From assembly GCA_004346645.1 (NCBI GenBank), contig SMDA01000002.1, forward strand, positions 248,001 to 312,000: DNA of 64,000 nt. The letters are read 5' to 3'. Shown one piece after another: positions 19,836 through 27,499 of the stretch. Source of the stretch: Gulbenkiania mobilis. GTDB lineage: Bacteria; Pseudomonadota; Gammaproteobacteria; Burkholderiales; Chromobacteriaceae. Made by a program: the position numbers and the translations under genes. Below the pieces are notes generated by a model that did no database searches, was not told where the DNA came from, and saw nothing but the letters and a program-made list of their open reading frames with translations. The number at the start of each line of letters is the position of its first letter. The stretch's first letter is position 1.

Positions 19836-21275
19836 TTAGCCTGCAGTGGAGTCCGCTTCGCGCACGGCGGCCACAAGGGCCTGGCTGTAAGCATTGCGCG
19901 CCGTCTGCAAGGCCGCTACCTGGGCCTGCAGACGGGCCAGCTCCTGATCCACGAACTGGATGCTGGCCACCTGCGCACGCGCTTCGGCGGGAAGGGCCTC
20001 CACGTCATAGGTGTGGTTGTCGATGGTGACGGTTGTCACGGCGGCCTCCGGAGAAAAGGGAACGGGGACAACAAGATTGGGCTGCTGCAGGGCGGCCACC
20101 TGCTGGGCCGCGCGGGCCGCCCAGGCTTCGGCCTTGGGAAGGATCTGTCCGCGCAGGGCCTCCATCTTCGCCTTGAGCAGCACCGGGTCGTACAACACCG
20201 GCCGCCAGGTACGGTCGAAGTCCAGCAGATGCAGGATGGCGTCCAGGTAGCGCCCGGCATTGAGCAGCCGGGTAACGTGGCTGGAGAAATGCTCCACCTC
20301 CCAGCAGGCCACGGCAACGGGCGGCGTGTCGGCGTCCGCAGGTGGCACCGGCGTCAGCCCCAGGAACACCCGTAGGGCAGATACGAAATCCTGCCCAAAC
20401 CAACGGCCATACGGCACCCACTTGTTGGGGCGCGGATCGGCCTCGAACAGCAGGTAGCGGCCGCTGCTTTCCTCCTGCATCAGGGCGACGTTGGCAAAGC
20501 CGTGCAGGCCGGTGGTCTGGCCCAGCTGCACAAGGATGGCCCCGATCTCAGGCGGATTGGGGAAATAGCGCCGCTTGCTGGAAGGTCCGTGGTTGTCTTC
20601 CAGTATCTCCGCGCAAACGTACTGCAGCAGGTGCCCCTCTTTGAAGAGCGCCTCCACATCCACATGGCGGCCGGCAACAAAACGCTGCGCCAGCAGGGGT
20701 TGGCCGAAGCCATGGCTGGCCGCAAAGGCCCGACAGGCGCCCTCGTCGCGTATCACCCACACGCCCTGCCCGCCATTGGAATAATTCTCCTTGAATACCA
20801 AGGGCAGTCCCAGCGTAACAGCCGCCGCCAGCGCCTCGTCAGCATTCTCCACCCGGCAGGCAGGCGGACAGGGGATGGCATGTGCCCGGCAGTGTTCGGC
20901 CAACCCCAGCTTGTTGAGGATGGGAAGCGCCTCGGGCCGGTGCAGCGGCAGCAGTGGCCACAGCGGCATCAGCCGCCGGCGGTAGATAGCCCACAGAATC
21001 GGGTCGTCCCCGATCACGATGGTACGGTAAGTACCCCCTGCCACCAGCGTCTCCAGCGTCTCCAGCAGGCTTTCCAGTGTGAGGCCGGCATCCAGCCAGC
21101 GGTCGTAAAAGCCATTACGGATGGCCCAGTTGCCCGCCGGACACAGCACATCCACCCGGCAACCCGCCTCACGGAAGAGCCAGGGCAGCTCGGTCAGCGT
21201 GCTCCAGTCGTGCGTAACCAGCAGAACCCGCGGCATGACGGTCTGCTGGTCAGGGGGCAGGGGAAGCGTAGGCAT
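19836..21275 (-). CDS. ATP-grasp enzyme with C-terminal DUF6447-like coiled-coil domain
   Basis: A 479-residue protein. Residues 1-100 form a Rossmann-like pre-domain (VLLVTHDWSTLTELPWLFREAG). Residues about 110-300 are an ATP-grasp fold, with the P-loop-like GLPLVFKENYSNGGQGVWVI, the RFVAGRHVDVEALFKEG segment and FEADPRPNK. The last 75 residues (TVTIDNHTYDVEALP then FVDQELARLQAQVAALQTA) look like the small DUF6447 family: a beta-hairpin plus coiled coil. A GGAG site precedes ATG 21275. ATP-grasp enzymes join a carboxylate to an amine or thiol; the substrate here is unknown. It lies among the S-layer-linked genes. Confidence 0.7.
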   Translation of the reverse strand: MPTLPLPPDQQTVMPRVLLVTHDWSTLTELPWLFREAGCRVDVLCPAGNWAIRNGFYDRWLDAGLTLESLLETLETLVAGGTYRTIVIGDDPILWAIYRRRLMPLWPLLPLHRPEALPILNKLGLAEHCRAHAIPCPPACRVENADEALAAAVTLGLPLVFKENYSNGGQGVWVIRDEGACRAFAASHGFGQPLLAQRFVAGRHVDVEALFKEGHLLQYVCAEILEDNHGPSSKRRYFPNPPEIGAILVQLGQTTGLHGFANVALMQEESSGRYLLFEADPRPNKWVPYGRWFGQDFVSALRVFLGLTPVPPADADTPPVAVACWEVEHFSSHVTRLLNAGRYLDAILHLLDFDRTWRPVLYDPVLLKAKMEALRGQILPKAEAWAARAAQQVAALQQPNLVVPVPFSPEAAVTTVTIDNHTYDVEALPAEARAQVASIQFVDQELARLQAQVAALQTARNAYSQALVAAVREADSTAG

Positions 21276-21384
21276 CAGGCACTCCATGTTCTTGCATCAG
21301 GGGTGGCCAGCCCGGGCGACAGCGAGGGGTAGCGCCTGTGCGACCGCGCCGCCCTCTTGGAGAGTTCCATCCACATGCGCCGCG

Positions 21385-22466
21385 CTATCCGGCCAGGCGG
21401 ACAATGAAGTCGCGGTCTATCAGCGCGTCCAGCGCCTCGCGGACCTCCGGCTGCAGGAAGACGAACGCGGCCTTCAGCTCGCCACTGCTCTGCGCCCAAT
21501 CATCCTTGTAGCGATACGTGCCAGAGCCGAAACAGCACACCCCCGGTCTGCGAAGGTCTGTTCAATGAGCCGGTAAAGCAGGATCTTTCCGGGAGAATAA
21601 CGGGCGTAGGCTGGGTCGTAGTGCGTCAGGTAAAAAAAGCGTCGCCCTTTGTGCCAGAAGCTCAGGCCGCTGGCGATGATGGCACCGTTGAAGCGCAGCG
21701 TCGATACCTGGGCCGTTCCGCATGTGGCGAGCGCCCGGACCAGCCCGACGACGAGCGTCTTCCACTCCGGCTGGGCACGATAGGCAAACTGCGCCCCGAA
21801 GCGTTCGACAGTAGCCGTGCACAGCCTTTGCACAATCTCCACGGCCTCAGGGCCAGGCTCGCACAGGGTAAAGTGCAGGGTCCCCTCCCTATTCAGACGC
21901 CTTTCACCATAACGCGCATCGGGAATAGTGGCGCCGGGCCGGCTGCTGCAGTAGAGCGCATAGTCCAGCCCCCGGGTCTCGATCTCGCGCAGGTTGTCCG
22001 GGTAACGGAAGGTTTTCAGCGTGCCGCTGCCGCGCAAGTCTTCATTCAGGGCATTGTAAAGCGGCGAAGTTTCGTGCAGCGGCCAGAAGCAGACGAGATC
22101 AGCCCCGGCTGCGGGCAGGGCCGTGTTGAACAAGGCCTGCATCGCGGGGCGAAGACAGCGTGGAGCGATGGGTGGCTCGATATACGAGCCCAGGCTTGCG
22201 CCCATGGGCTGCACAGCCCGATAGGCGTGGGTTGCTGTGTGCAGGTTGACCCGCTCCCAGGCAAACACAGCCACCAGCTTTCGGGTGTCCGGATCCCGTA
22301 TCGTCACCACGAACCAACCCTTGGGCTGGATGGCGCGGGTGTACTGCCACACGAAATCCCTGCTGGCGAAGAAGCCGGTGGATTGCGGCACGACGGCACT
22401 CAACGCCTGCCACGCTGCCTGCAGCGCCTGCAACGCCGGGTCGGACTGGATGATCTCGGTCAGCAT
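21385..22466 (-). pseudogene. BioF2/FemAB-like acetyltransferase, interrupted by a -1 frameshift
   Basis: The first frame (22466 down to 21474) encodes a BioF2-like GNAT domain (PF13480 type): QSTGFFASRDFVWQYT, AVFAWERVNL, LRFNGAIIASGLSFWHKGRRFFYLTHYDP, YSPGKILLYRLIEQTF. After ADRG it runs into nonsense and stops at 21474. One base over, the frame continues sensibly as CFGSGTYRYKDDWAQS, KAAFVFLQPEVREAL, to a stop at 21385-21387. Adding one G to the G5 run (C5 on plus, 21540-21544) restores a 360-residue protein. Either a real phase-off state or decay, or a base-call error. The ribosome site of ATG 22466 is weak. Confidence 0.75.
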
Positions 22467-22694
22467 GGGCGGGCTACCCCGGCAGGACACGCCCCCATTT
22501 TCTCCAGGCCTTCCCCTCTGCCGACCTGGCCCGGGGCGGGAGGCCAGCGCACCCACACCCCCCGGCACGAAGGCCCAGCCCGCTTGTCCGGCCTGCTGTC
22601 AGAGGCCCACAGTACTGCGCTCACAACAGGCCATTCCGGGCTTTCCTGCCGGCACGGGCAGGACAGGGGTGCGCCCTTGGAAGAGGGAGACACA

Positions 22695-22943
22695 TCACGC
22701 TGTCTGGGTCTTGCGCGGGGCGCGGGGTTTTTTGGGCGCCTGGGCAGGGGTATCGCCCCCGTTTACCGCATCGGCCAGCGCATGGCCGCAGGCGCTGCGG
22801 GCAGCCTGGGCAATGGCCCGCTGCTGCGGCAGGCGGGCAAGCTTGGCGCCCACCCTCAGGATGCTGCGGGCCTGCGCCTCTTCGGGCCGTTTGGCCGTGG
22901 TATAGCGGCTACCGTTTAGGGTGATGTATTCCGGCAGGGTCAT
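22695..22943 (-). CDS. Small basic protein of unknown function
   Basis: 82 residues starting MTLPEYITLNGSRYTT, with an Ala/Arg-rich helical middle (RSILRVGAKLARLPQQRAIAQAARSA) and a Lys/Pro/Ala-rich tail (PKKPRAPRKTQT). The opening YITLNGSRY recalls the beta-hairpin start of DUF6447-type proteins (compare VTIDNHTYD in the ATP-grasp tail), but this is weak. The ribosome site is poor. It sits between the frameshifted acetyltransferase and another tiny gene on the same strand. Confidence 0.5.
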   Translation of the reverse strand: MTLPEYITLNGSRYTTAKRPEEAQARSILRVGAKLARLPQQRAIAQAARSACGHALADAVNGGDTPAQAPKKPRAPRKTQTA

Positions 22944-22999
22944 GCTGTTTTGCTTTCAGCTACGGGGCAAGGCAAGGGCCAGACGGGATAGGCACTCGC

Positions 23000-23191
23000 C
23001 TAGGCCAGCACCCAGGCATCGCCCGCCAGCGGCTGCCACAGCGGCAGCCCGTCTGCCGCCGGGGCGACGGTGCCCACCAGCACCACCGCCACTGTCGAGG
23101 GGGCCAACGGTACAGGCACCGTCTCTTCGGCCAACGTAGAAGCCTCCAGCTGCGACAGCAGCTCGACAAGGTTGTGTTCGGACATCGGCAT
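23000..23191 (-). CDS. Very small protein of unknown function
   Basis: 63 residues from ATG 23191 (MPMSEHNLVELLSQLEAS), with AGGTGG 5 bases upstream; a second ATG at 23185 is possible. An acidic N-terminal helix is followed by a Val/Ala/Pro-rich stretch (VPLAPSTVAVVLVGTVAPAADG) and ends WVLA. No family recognised. It is encoded just downstream of the S-layer gene terminator. An uptake-like word at 23126 lies inside (Leu-Ala-Glu). It could be a substrate or partner of the neighbouring ATP-grasp enzyme; that is speculation. Confidence 0.45.
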   Translation of the reverse strand: MPMSEHNLVELLSQLEASTLAEETVPVPLAPSTVAVVLVGTVAPAADGLPLWQPLAGDAWVLA

Positions 23192-23256
23192 ACAGCCACC
23201 TTGATGGAAAAGTAGGGGGGGTTTTTCGGAGGAAACTGGTTTACCAACGTCCTCGG

Positions 23257-23288
23257 AAAAAACCCCCGGCTCGGAAGAGCCGAGGGTT
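23257..23288 (-). terminator. Terminator of the S-layer-like gene
   Basis: CGGCTC (23267-23272) and GAGCCG (23277-23282) close a GGAA loop. The stem extends past one mismatch through CCC/GGG and AA/TT (to 23261 and 23288). The A-run 23257-23262 gives the U-run on the minus strand. It lies about 55 bp past the stop at 23343. Confidence 0.88.
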
Positions 23289-23303
23289 GAGGGTTTCACC
23301 GCA

Positions 23304-23330
23304 AGCCCCTACCCGAGGGCGGGGGCTTGT
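23304..23330. repeat. Second GC-rich hairpin after the S-layer-like gene
   Basis: AAGCCCC and GGGGCTT form a 7-bp stem between the stop codon at 23343 and the main terminator. It may protect the 3' end of an abundant mRNA. Confidence 0.5.
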
Positions 23331-23342
23331 CTCCGGGGGAGA

Positions 23343-25976
23343 TTAGCCGGCGAAGGTACCGTAAGCGGTGGTGAAGTCGTGCAGACCCGCAATCTTGATG
23401 GCCAGGTCACCGTTGTCCAGGTGGCCAGCCAAGGTTGCGCCATTGCTGTGCAGATCCTGAACCAGGTAAGTGTCGCCATTGAACTGGAATTGCTTGATAG
23501 CGCCGTCGACCGTGGAGTTCGCACCCGAAGCCTGAATTGCCTTGATGAAGGCAGCCTCCAGCGACAGACCCGTCACGTCGACCTTAGCAGCGGCAGTCAA
23601 GGCGTTGGCAGCAGTGCCGTCGAATTTATGGGTACCAAAGGTCAGGGTATCGACCACCGAGTTCTTCAGCGCAGTCGCCGTTTCCTTAACCGTATCGAAG
23701 CCGACCACGGTATCCAGCTTGCCGTAGGTGGAGTTCACGGTGATGTCATCCGCGCCGGCGCCCAGTTTGATGGTTTCGGCCACAGCAGCGTTGCCAACAA
23801 ACTTCAGGCCACCGTAGATGTCGCCAGCCTTGTTGGCGCCCGCGTCAACGGTGTAAGCACCGCCAAGGCCGGAAGCGTCGATAGTCGCCAGCTTACCGCC
23901 GCCGGTCACATCGGCAGTGCCGGCGCCGGAGATGGTCAGCGAGGTGGTTTGCGCGGCATCAGTAGCAACAAACGTCAGCGCAGCCTTGTTGTCGCCGGTC
24001 ACCTTGCCGGTGGCATCAAAGTCTTGCGAGGCGGTCAGGGTCACGGTCGCGGCCTTGAAGTCACCCTTCAGGGTGGTGGTAGCCACTTGGTCCGCGTCAC
24101 TGAAGTTCTTGGCCGGGGCCACGTTCAGGGCAACCGAAGCGCCGGCGGCGGTGATGGTGCCATCACCGGTGGCCTTGATGGTCAGCGCGTCGCCGTAGAC
24201 GGTCTTGGTCGGGTCAGCATCATTAACATAGCCCTTGGAAGCGGCAGCCAGGTCGGCAGCGGTCACCAGCGATTGGGCAGCGGCAACTTCAGTCACCTTA
24301 TCGCCAGCGTTGCCGGCGAAGCTCAGGGTCGAGAACTGGGCCAGCTTGGAAGCATCAACGTCCGCCTTGGTAGCACCAGTGAAGGCGATGCCTTCAACGT
24401 TCGACACGGCCGACGAAATCAGCGCATAGTCTTCCGCCACCAGCGCCTTGCCTGCCAGCTTCAGGGTGTCGGTGCCGGCGCCGCCGTCAATCTTGTCGGT
24501 CAGGGCCAGGCCACGGGTGCCGAGGTCAATCACATCGTTGCCGTCGCCAGCGTTAACGGTGAACACACCGGTGCTGGTCGCAGTAACGGTCACGGTGTCG
24601 TCACCGGCGCCAGCGGTCACGGTGGTCGCGCCATCGCCGGAGGTGTTGACGGTGATTTTGTCGGTGCCCGCGCCAGCGTCCACCACCGCGTTCACGGCGG
24701 TGGCCTTATCGGTGACGGTTTTGATGGTCACGGTGTCGTTACCCGCGCCGGTTTTCAGCGAAGCGACAACACTACCCGCGTCAGAGATACCCAGGCTGCC
24801 AGCCGAAGCCGAAGCGTCGATAGCGGTCACCTTGGTCAGACCCGCAGCTTCAACAGTGGCAGCGCTGCTCAGCTTAAGATTCAGTGCAGTTGCAGTGCTG
24901 TTGTTCAGCGTCACGGTACCAGCAGTGGTAGCGTTATCAGCCTTGACCGAACCGGACACGTTCAGGGTCTTCAGGTCAGCACCAGTAACGGTAATGCTGG
25001 TAGCCTTGTTGCTGTTGTTCAGCGCGACATTGGCGGTGGCAATACCTGCATCGAAGGTGAGATCACCGGCATTACCAGCATCGTTCTGGAAACCGACGGT
25101 CTGAGTGGTCAGGCCAGTGATGGCCTTGTCCGAACCAACTTCCCAGATTTCCTTGGAGCCTTGGAACAGAGTGGCATCAACGTCGTTCTTCAGGTTGCCT
25201 GCGGCAGTAATGAACACACGCTCGATGTTCTTGATTTCGATGCCAGCAGCCAGTTCAGTGTTCGCACCATTAACGATAAGCTGCAGCGTGTCGTTACCAT
25301 CCTTACCGTCCAGGATATCGCTGGTATTCAGGGTTGCGTCGGTACCTGCAACTACCTTGAATACGTCATTGCCAGCGGTACCATTCACTTGCTCACCAAC
25401 AGCCGTAGTGAGCGTAAAGGTTTCGCCGGTCAGCGCGCCGTTCAGGCTGGAAACAGTCGAGGCAACGTTGCCGGTGGCAGCGGTCACCGAAGCGGTATCG
25501 GCGGTAACGGTAGCCAGGAAATCGCGGGCGATGCCAGCAGCGGCTTCGCCGTTGTAGGCAACGATGGACTGGGCGCTGTCGTCCACCGCGTCGGTGAAGG
25601 CCTTGGCTACGACCAGCTTGTTGGCTACGACAGTGGCGTCGGCGCCTTTGGCCCCAGCGATAACAGCCTGTGCCAGGCCAGCCAGCGTGATGCGGCCAGC
25701 TTGGATTTCCTGGGCGTACCAGGTCAGGCCACCGGTTTCAGCCGGGCGGCCCAGAATGTTCTGGTACACGTTGTTGATCTGAGCAGCCAGGCCCAGATCC
25801 CCATAGATGGCCTTGGCTTCATCAGAGTTGCCGAAGGCATTCACAACGGCGTCGATCTTGCCGCCGGCTTTTTCGATCTCGTTGGACCAGTATTGCAGGC
25901 CCAGCGGGTCGGCCGGACGGCCATAGTAAGCGATGTACAGTTTCTGTACGGCATCGTAGTAAGCAGCAGCGGCCAT
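23343..25976 (-). CDS. S-layer-like surface protein with N-terminal DUF4214 (type I secreted)
   Basis: An 877-residue, Cys-free, very Ala/Thr/Asp/Val-rich protein, typical of RsaA-like S-layer or RTX adhesin proteins. Two DUF4214 cores lie at the N-terminus (LYIAYYGRPADPLGLQYW about 13-30; VYQNILGRPAETGGLTWY about 69-86). RTX-like Ca2+ turns follow in the middle (GTAGNDVFKV, LDGKDGNDTLQL, TGAGNDTVTI, DAGAGTDKITV, NAGDGNDVIDLG, IDGGAGTDTLKL). The C-terminal 50 residues (KQFQFNGDTYLVQDLHS, LAIKIAGLHDFTTAYGTFAG) resemble the uncleaved export signal of S-layer proteins. AAGGAG lies 7 bases before the ATG; promoter, Crp site and double terminator suggest high expression. Confidence 0.85.
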   Translation of the reverse strand: MAAAAYYDAVQKLYIAYYGRPADPLGLQYWSNEIEKAGGKIDAVVNAFGNSDEAKAIYGDLGLAAQINNVYQNILGRPAETGGLTWYAQEIQAGRITLAGLAQAVIAGAKGADATVVANKLVVAKAFTDAVDDSAQSIVAYNGEAAAGIARDFLATVTADTASVTAATGNVASTVSSLNGALTGETFTLTTAVGEQVNGTAGNDVFKVVAGTDATLNTSDILDGKDGNDTLQLIVNGANTELAAGIEIKNIERVFITAAGNLKNDVDATLFQGSKEIWEVGSDKAITGLTTQTVGFQNDAGNAGDLTFDAGIATANVALNNSNKATSITVTGADLKTLNVSGSVKADNATTAGTVTLNNSTATALNLKLSSAATVEAAGLTKVTAIDASASAGSLGISDAGSVVASLKTGAGNDTVTIKTVTDKATAVNAVVDAGAGTDKITVNTSGDGATTVTAGAGDDTVTVTATSTGVFTVNAGDGNDVIDLGTRGLALTDKIDGGAGTDTLKLAGKALVAEDYALISSAVSNVEGIAFTGATKADVDASKLAQFSTLSFAGNAGDKVTEVAAAQSLVTAADLAAASKGYVNDADPTKTVYGDALTIKATGDGTITAAGASVALNVAPAKNFSDADQVATTTLKGDFKAATVTLTASQDFDATGKVTGDNKAALTFVATDAAQTTSLTISGAGTADVTGGGKLATIDASGLGGAYTVDAGANKAGDIYGGLKFVGNAAVAETIKLGAGADDITVNSTYGKLDTVVGFDTVKETATALKNSVVDTLTFGTHKFDGTAANALTAAAKVDVTGLSLEAAFIKAIQASGANSTVDGAIKQFQFNGDTYLVQDLHSNGATLAGHLDNGDLAIKIAGLHDFTTAYGTFAG

Positions 25977-26046
25977 GTATGGCTCCTTCAATAAAACGGT
26001 TTGATTGATCAACCAATGCTGTGGGAATACCCCTTCAGCCCAGTGA

Positions 26047-26052
26047 ATTATA
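26047..26052 (-). promoter_or_regulatory. -10 box of the S-layer gene promoter
   Basis: The minus strand reads TATAAT at 26052-26047. With -12 at 26052 and -7 at 26047, +1 is at 26040, giving a 64-nt leader to the ATG at 25976. The -35 region (about 26070-26075) does not match TTGACA, as expected for an activator-dependent promoter. Confidence 0.7.
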
Positions 26053-26073
26053 GGCGGGGGTGCATAAAACCTA

Positions 26074-26089
26074 CGTGACAGCTGTCACA
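26074..26089. promoter_or_regulatory. Crp-type site at the S-layer promoter
   Basis: CGTGACAGCTGTCACA contains the perfect 14-bp palindrome GTGACAGCTGTCAC (26075-26088) and fits TGTGA-N6-TCACA with one mismatch. Its centre (26081.5) is at -41.5 from the predicted start at 26040, the classical class II activation position where the site replaces the -35 box. Confidence 0.75.
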
Positions 26090-26218
26090 TGCTTATGCGT
26101 TTTTATTGCCAGGCCGATAGACCAAGCGCATGGCTGGGCCTGCCCGGTGTACTCCATCACTCCAGCGGCAGGCGCAGCAAACGGCAGGCCCGAAAAAAGG
26201 TGGGGGGAAGAATGCGCC

Positions 26219-27499
26219 CTAAAACCAGGCGTGCTGCCACTCCAGACGTACCTCGGTACGGCCAAGATCGTAGAGGTCCAGCGTGGAAGCCAGGCGGTAG
26301 CGGTTGAGGCTGAGCGCCCAGCGCTGGCGGTCCTGCGGCTGCCAGGCCAGGGAAAGGCTACTGCTGCGGGTGCGATCGGTGCGGTAGAAATTACCGAATT
26401 CGGTACGATTGAAAGGTGCCTGCTGGCGCTCGTATTCCGCCTGCACGCTGCCCGCCAGTGTCCAGGCCGGCAACAGGCGGTAGTCGGCCTCTAGCAGCAG
26501 ATCGTACCGCTGGCGGTTGCCGCCGGGGCGGTCGTGGCGGGCGGTGTCCCGGGTATAGCCGGCCTCGCTGCGCACCTGCCAGCGCTGGGTAGCCCAGCCC
26601 AGGCCGGCCACGTAGCGCTGGCTGCTGCTATCGTAGGGCCTGCTTTCGGGGAACTGGCGGCCGGCAGCCTCCCAGCGTAGCCACTGCGAGAACGGGCCGG
26701 GTTGTCGGGTAAGCTGCACGCTGGAGAGCACGGTACGCTGTACGGCCATGCCGCCCAGTCGGCCTTCCACCCCATACAGCGCCGCCTGCACCTGCCACTG
26801 TGGGGCCAGCGGGTACAGGTAATCGGCGCCCGCCACCAGCCAGCCCTGGCGGTAGTCATTCTGCGTGGCCCAGCGACGCGCCCTCAGCCCTACGGCCAGC
26901 CCCAGCCGCCCCCCGGCCAGGGCCCGCTCGCTGCGTAGGTCCAGCGCCACTTCGGCAAAGGGGTCTGCCTGCGCCTGCAAGGCCGGGTCCACCTCCAGCG
27001 CAATGTCCGCCGGCAGGGTGACAATGCTGGAAGCCAACCCCTGGTTGGCATTGCTGTTGTAGCCCATGGCCAGGGTGGTGATTAGCTGCGGCTGCCACGG
27101 CGAGCGCAGAGCGCGAATGCGGGCGCGGTACGCGCGCACCACGCGGCTGACGCGGGCAGGCCGGGCAGATTCTGGCAGCGCCTCCAGCCGCTGAAAGAGC
27201 GCCTCGGCATCGTCGTACTCGCCCCGGTCAAAACAGGTGATGGCCATGTCCAGCAAGGCGCCGGCGTGCCCGGGGTTGAGTGCCACGGTGCGCTCGAACA
27301 TCTCCAGCGCGCTGGCCAGGTCGCCCTGCTGGTAGGCCAGCACACCAATCCGGTAGCTGAGCTCCACATTGTAGGGGTCGGCCGCCAGTGCGTTTTCCAG
27401 GCGGGCCCGCTCGTCATCTGCCCCGGGTCCAGCCGCTACGGTCTGCGGCAGGAGGACACCCGTTAGTCCGGCCAGCAGGCACAGGGTTTTCAGCTGCAT
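26219..27499 (-). CDS. TPR protein with C-terminal outer-membrane beta-barrel
   Basis: 426 residues: a signal peptide (1-23, ending TVAAG), two or three TPR units (about 30-130: LAADPYNVELSYRIGVLAYQQGDLASAL, LNPGHAGALLDMAITCFDRGEYDDA), then about 290 residues of alternating beta-strands ending in Phe (LEWQHAWF), as in BAM-assembled outer-membrane barrels. The layout resembles Slam (DUF560) proteins, but I cannot confirm that family. The start codon lies inside the end of the cyclase gene (10-bp overlap), so it is the third gene of the fecR-cyclase-TPR set. A role in secretion or surface assembly is inferred. Confidence 0.7.
   Translation of the reverse strand: MQLKTLCLLAGLTGVLLPQTVAAGPGADDERARLENALAADPYNVELSYRIGVLAYQQGDLASALEMFERTVALNPGHAGALLDMAITCFDRGEYDDAEALFQRLEALPESARPARVSRVVRAYRARIRALRSPWQPQLITTLAMGYNSNANQGLASSIVTLPADIALEVDPALQAQADPFAEVALDLRSERALAGGRLGLAVGLRARRWATQNDYRQGWLVAGADYLYPLAPQWQVQAALYGVEGRLGGMAVQRTVLSSVQLTRQPGPFSQWLRWEAAGRQFPESRPYDSSSQRYVAGLGWATQRWQVRSEAGYTRDTARHDRPGGNRQRYDLLLEADYRLLPAWTLAGSVQAEYERQQAPFNRTEFGNFYRTDRTRSSSLSLAWQPQDRQRWALSLNRYRLASTLDLYDLGRTEVRLEWQHAWF

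Noticed and set aside
24481-25300. Repeats in the S-layer-like gene as a CRISPR or satellite array
   Set aside because: The repeats are protein-level glycine-aspartate turns (GxGxDxxx) with variable spacing and no constant DNA repeat-spacer pattern.
23379-25994. Open frame of 871 codons on the plus strand, opposite the S-layer-like gene
   Set aside because: It is the mirror of a Thr/Ala/Val-rich gene with strong G/C third positions; no ribosome site, no family pattern, and the minus frame has a clear start, domains and terminators.
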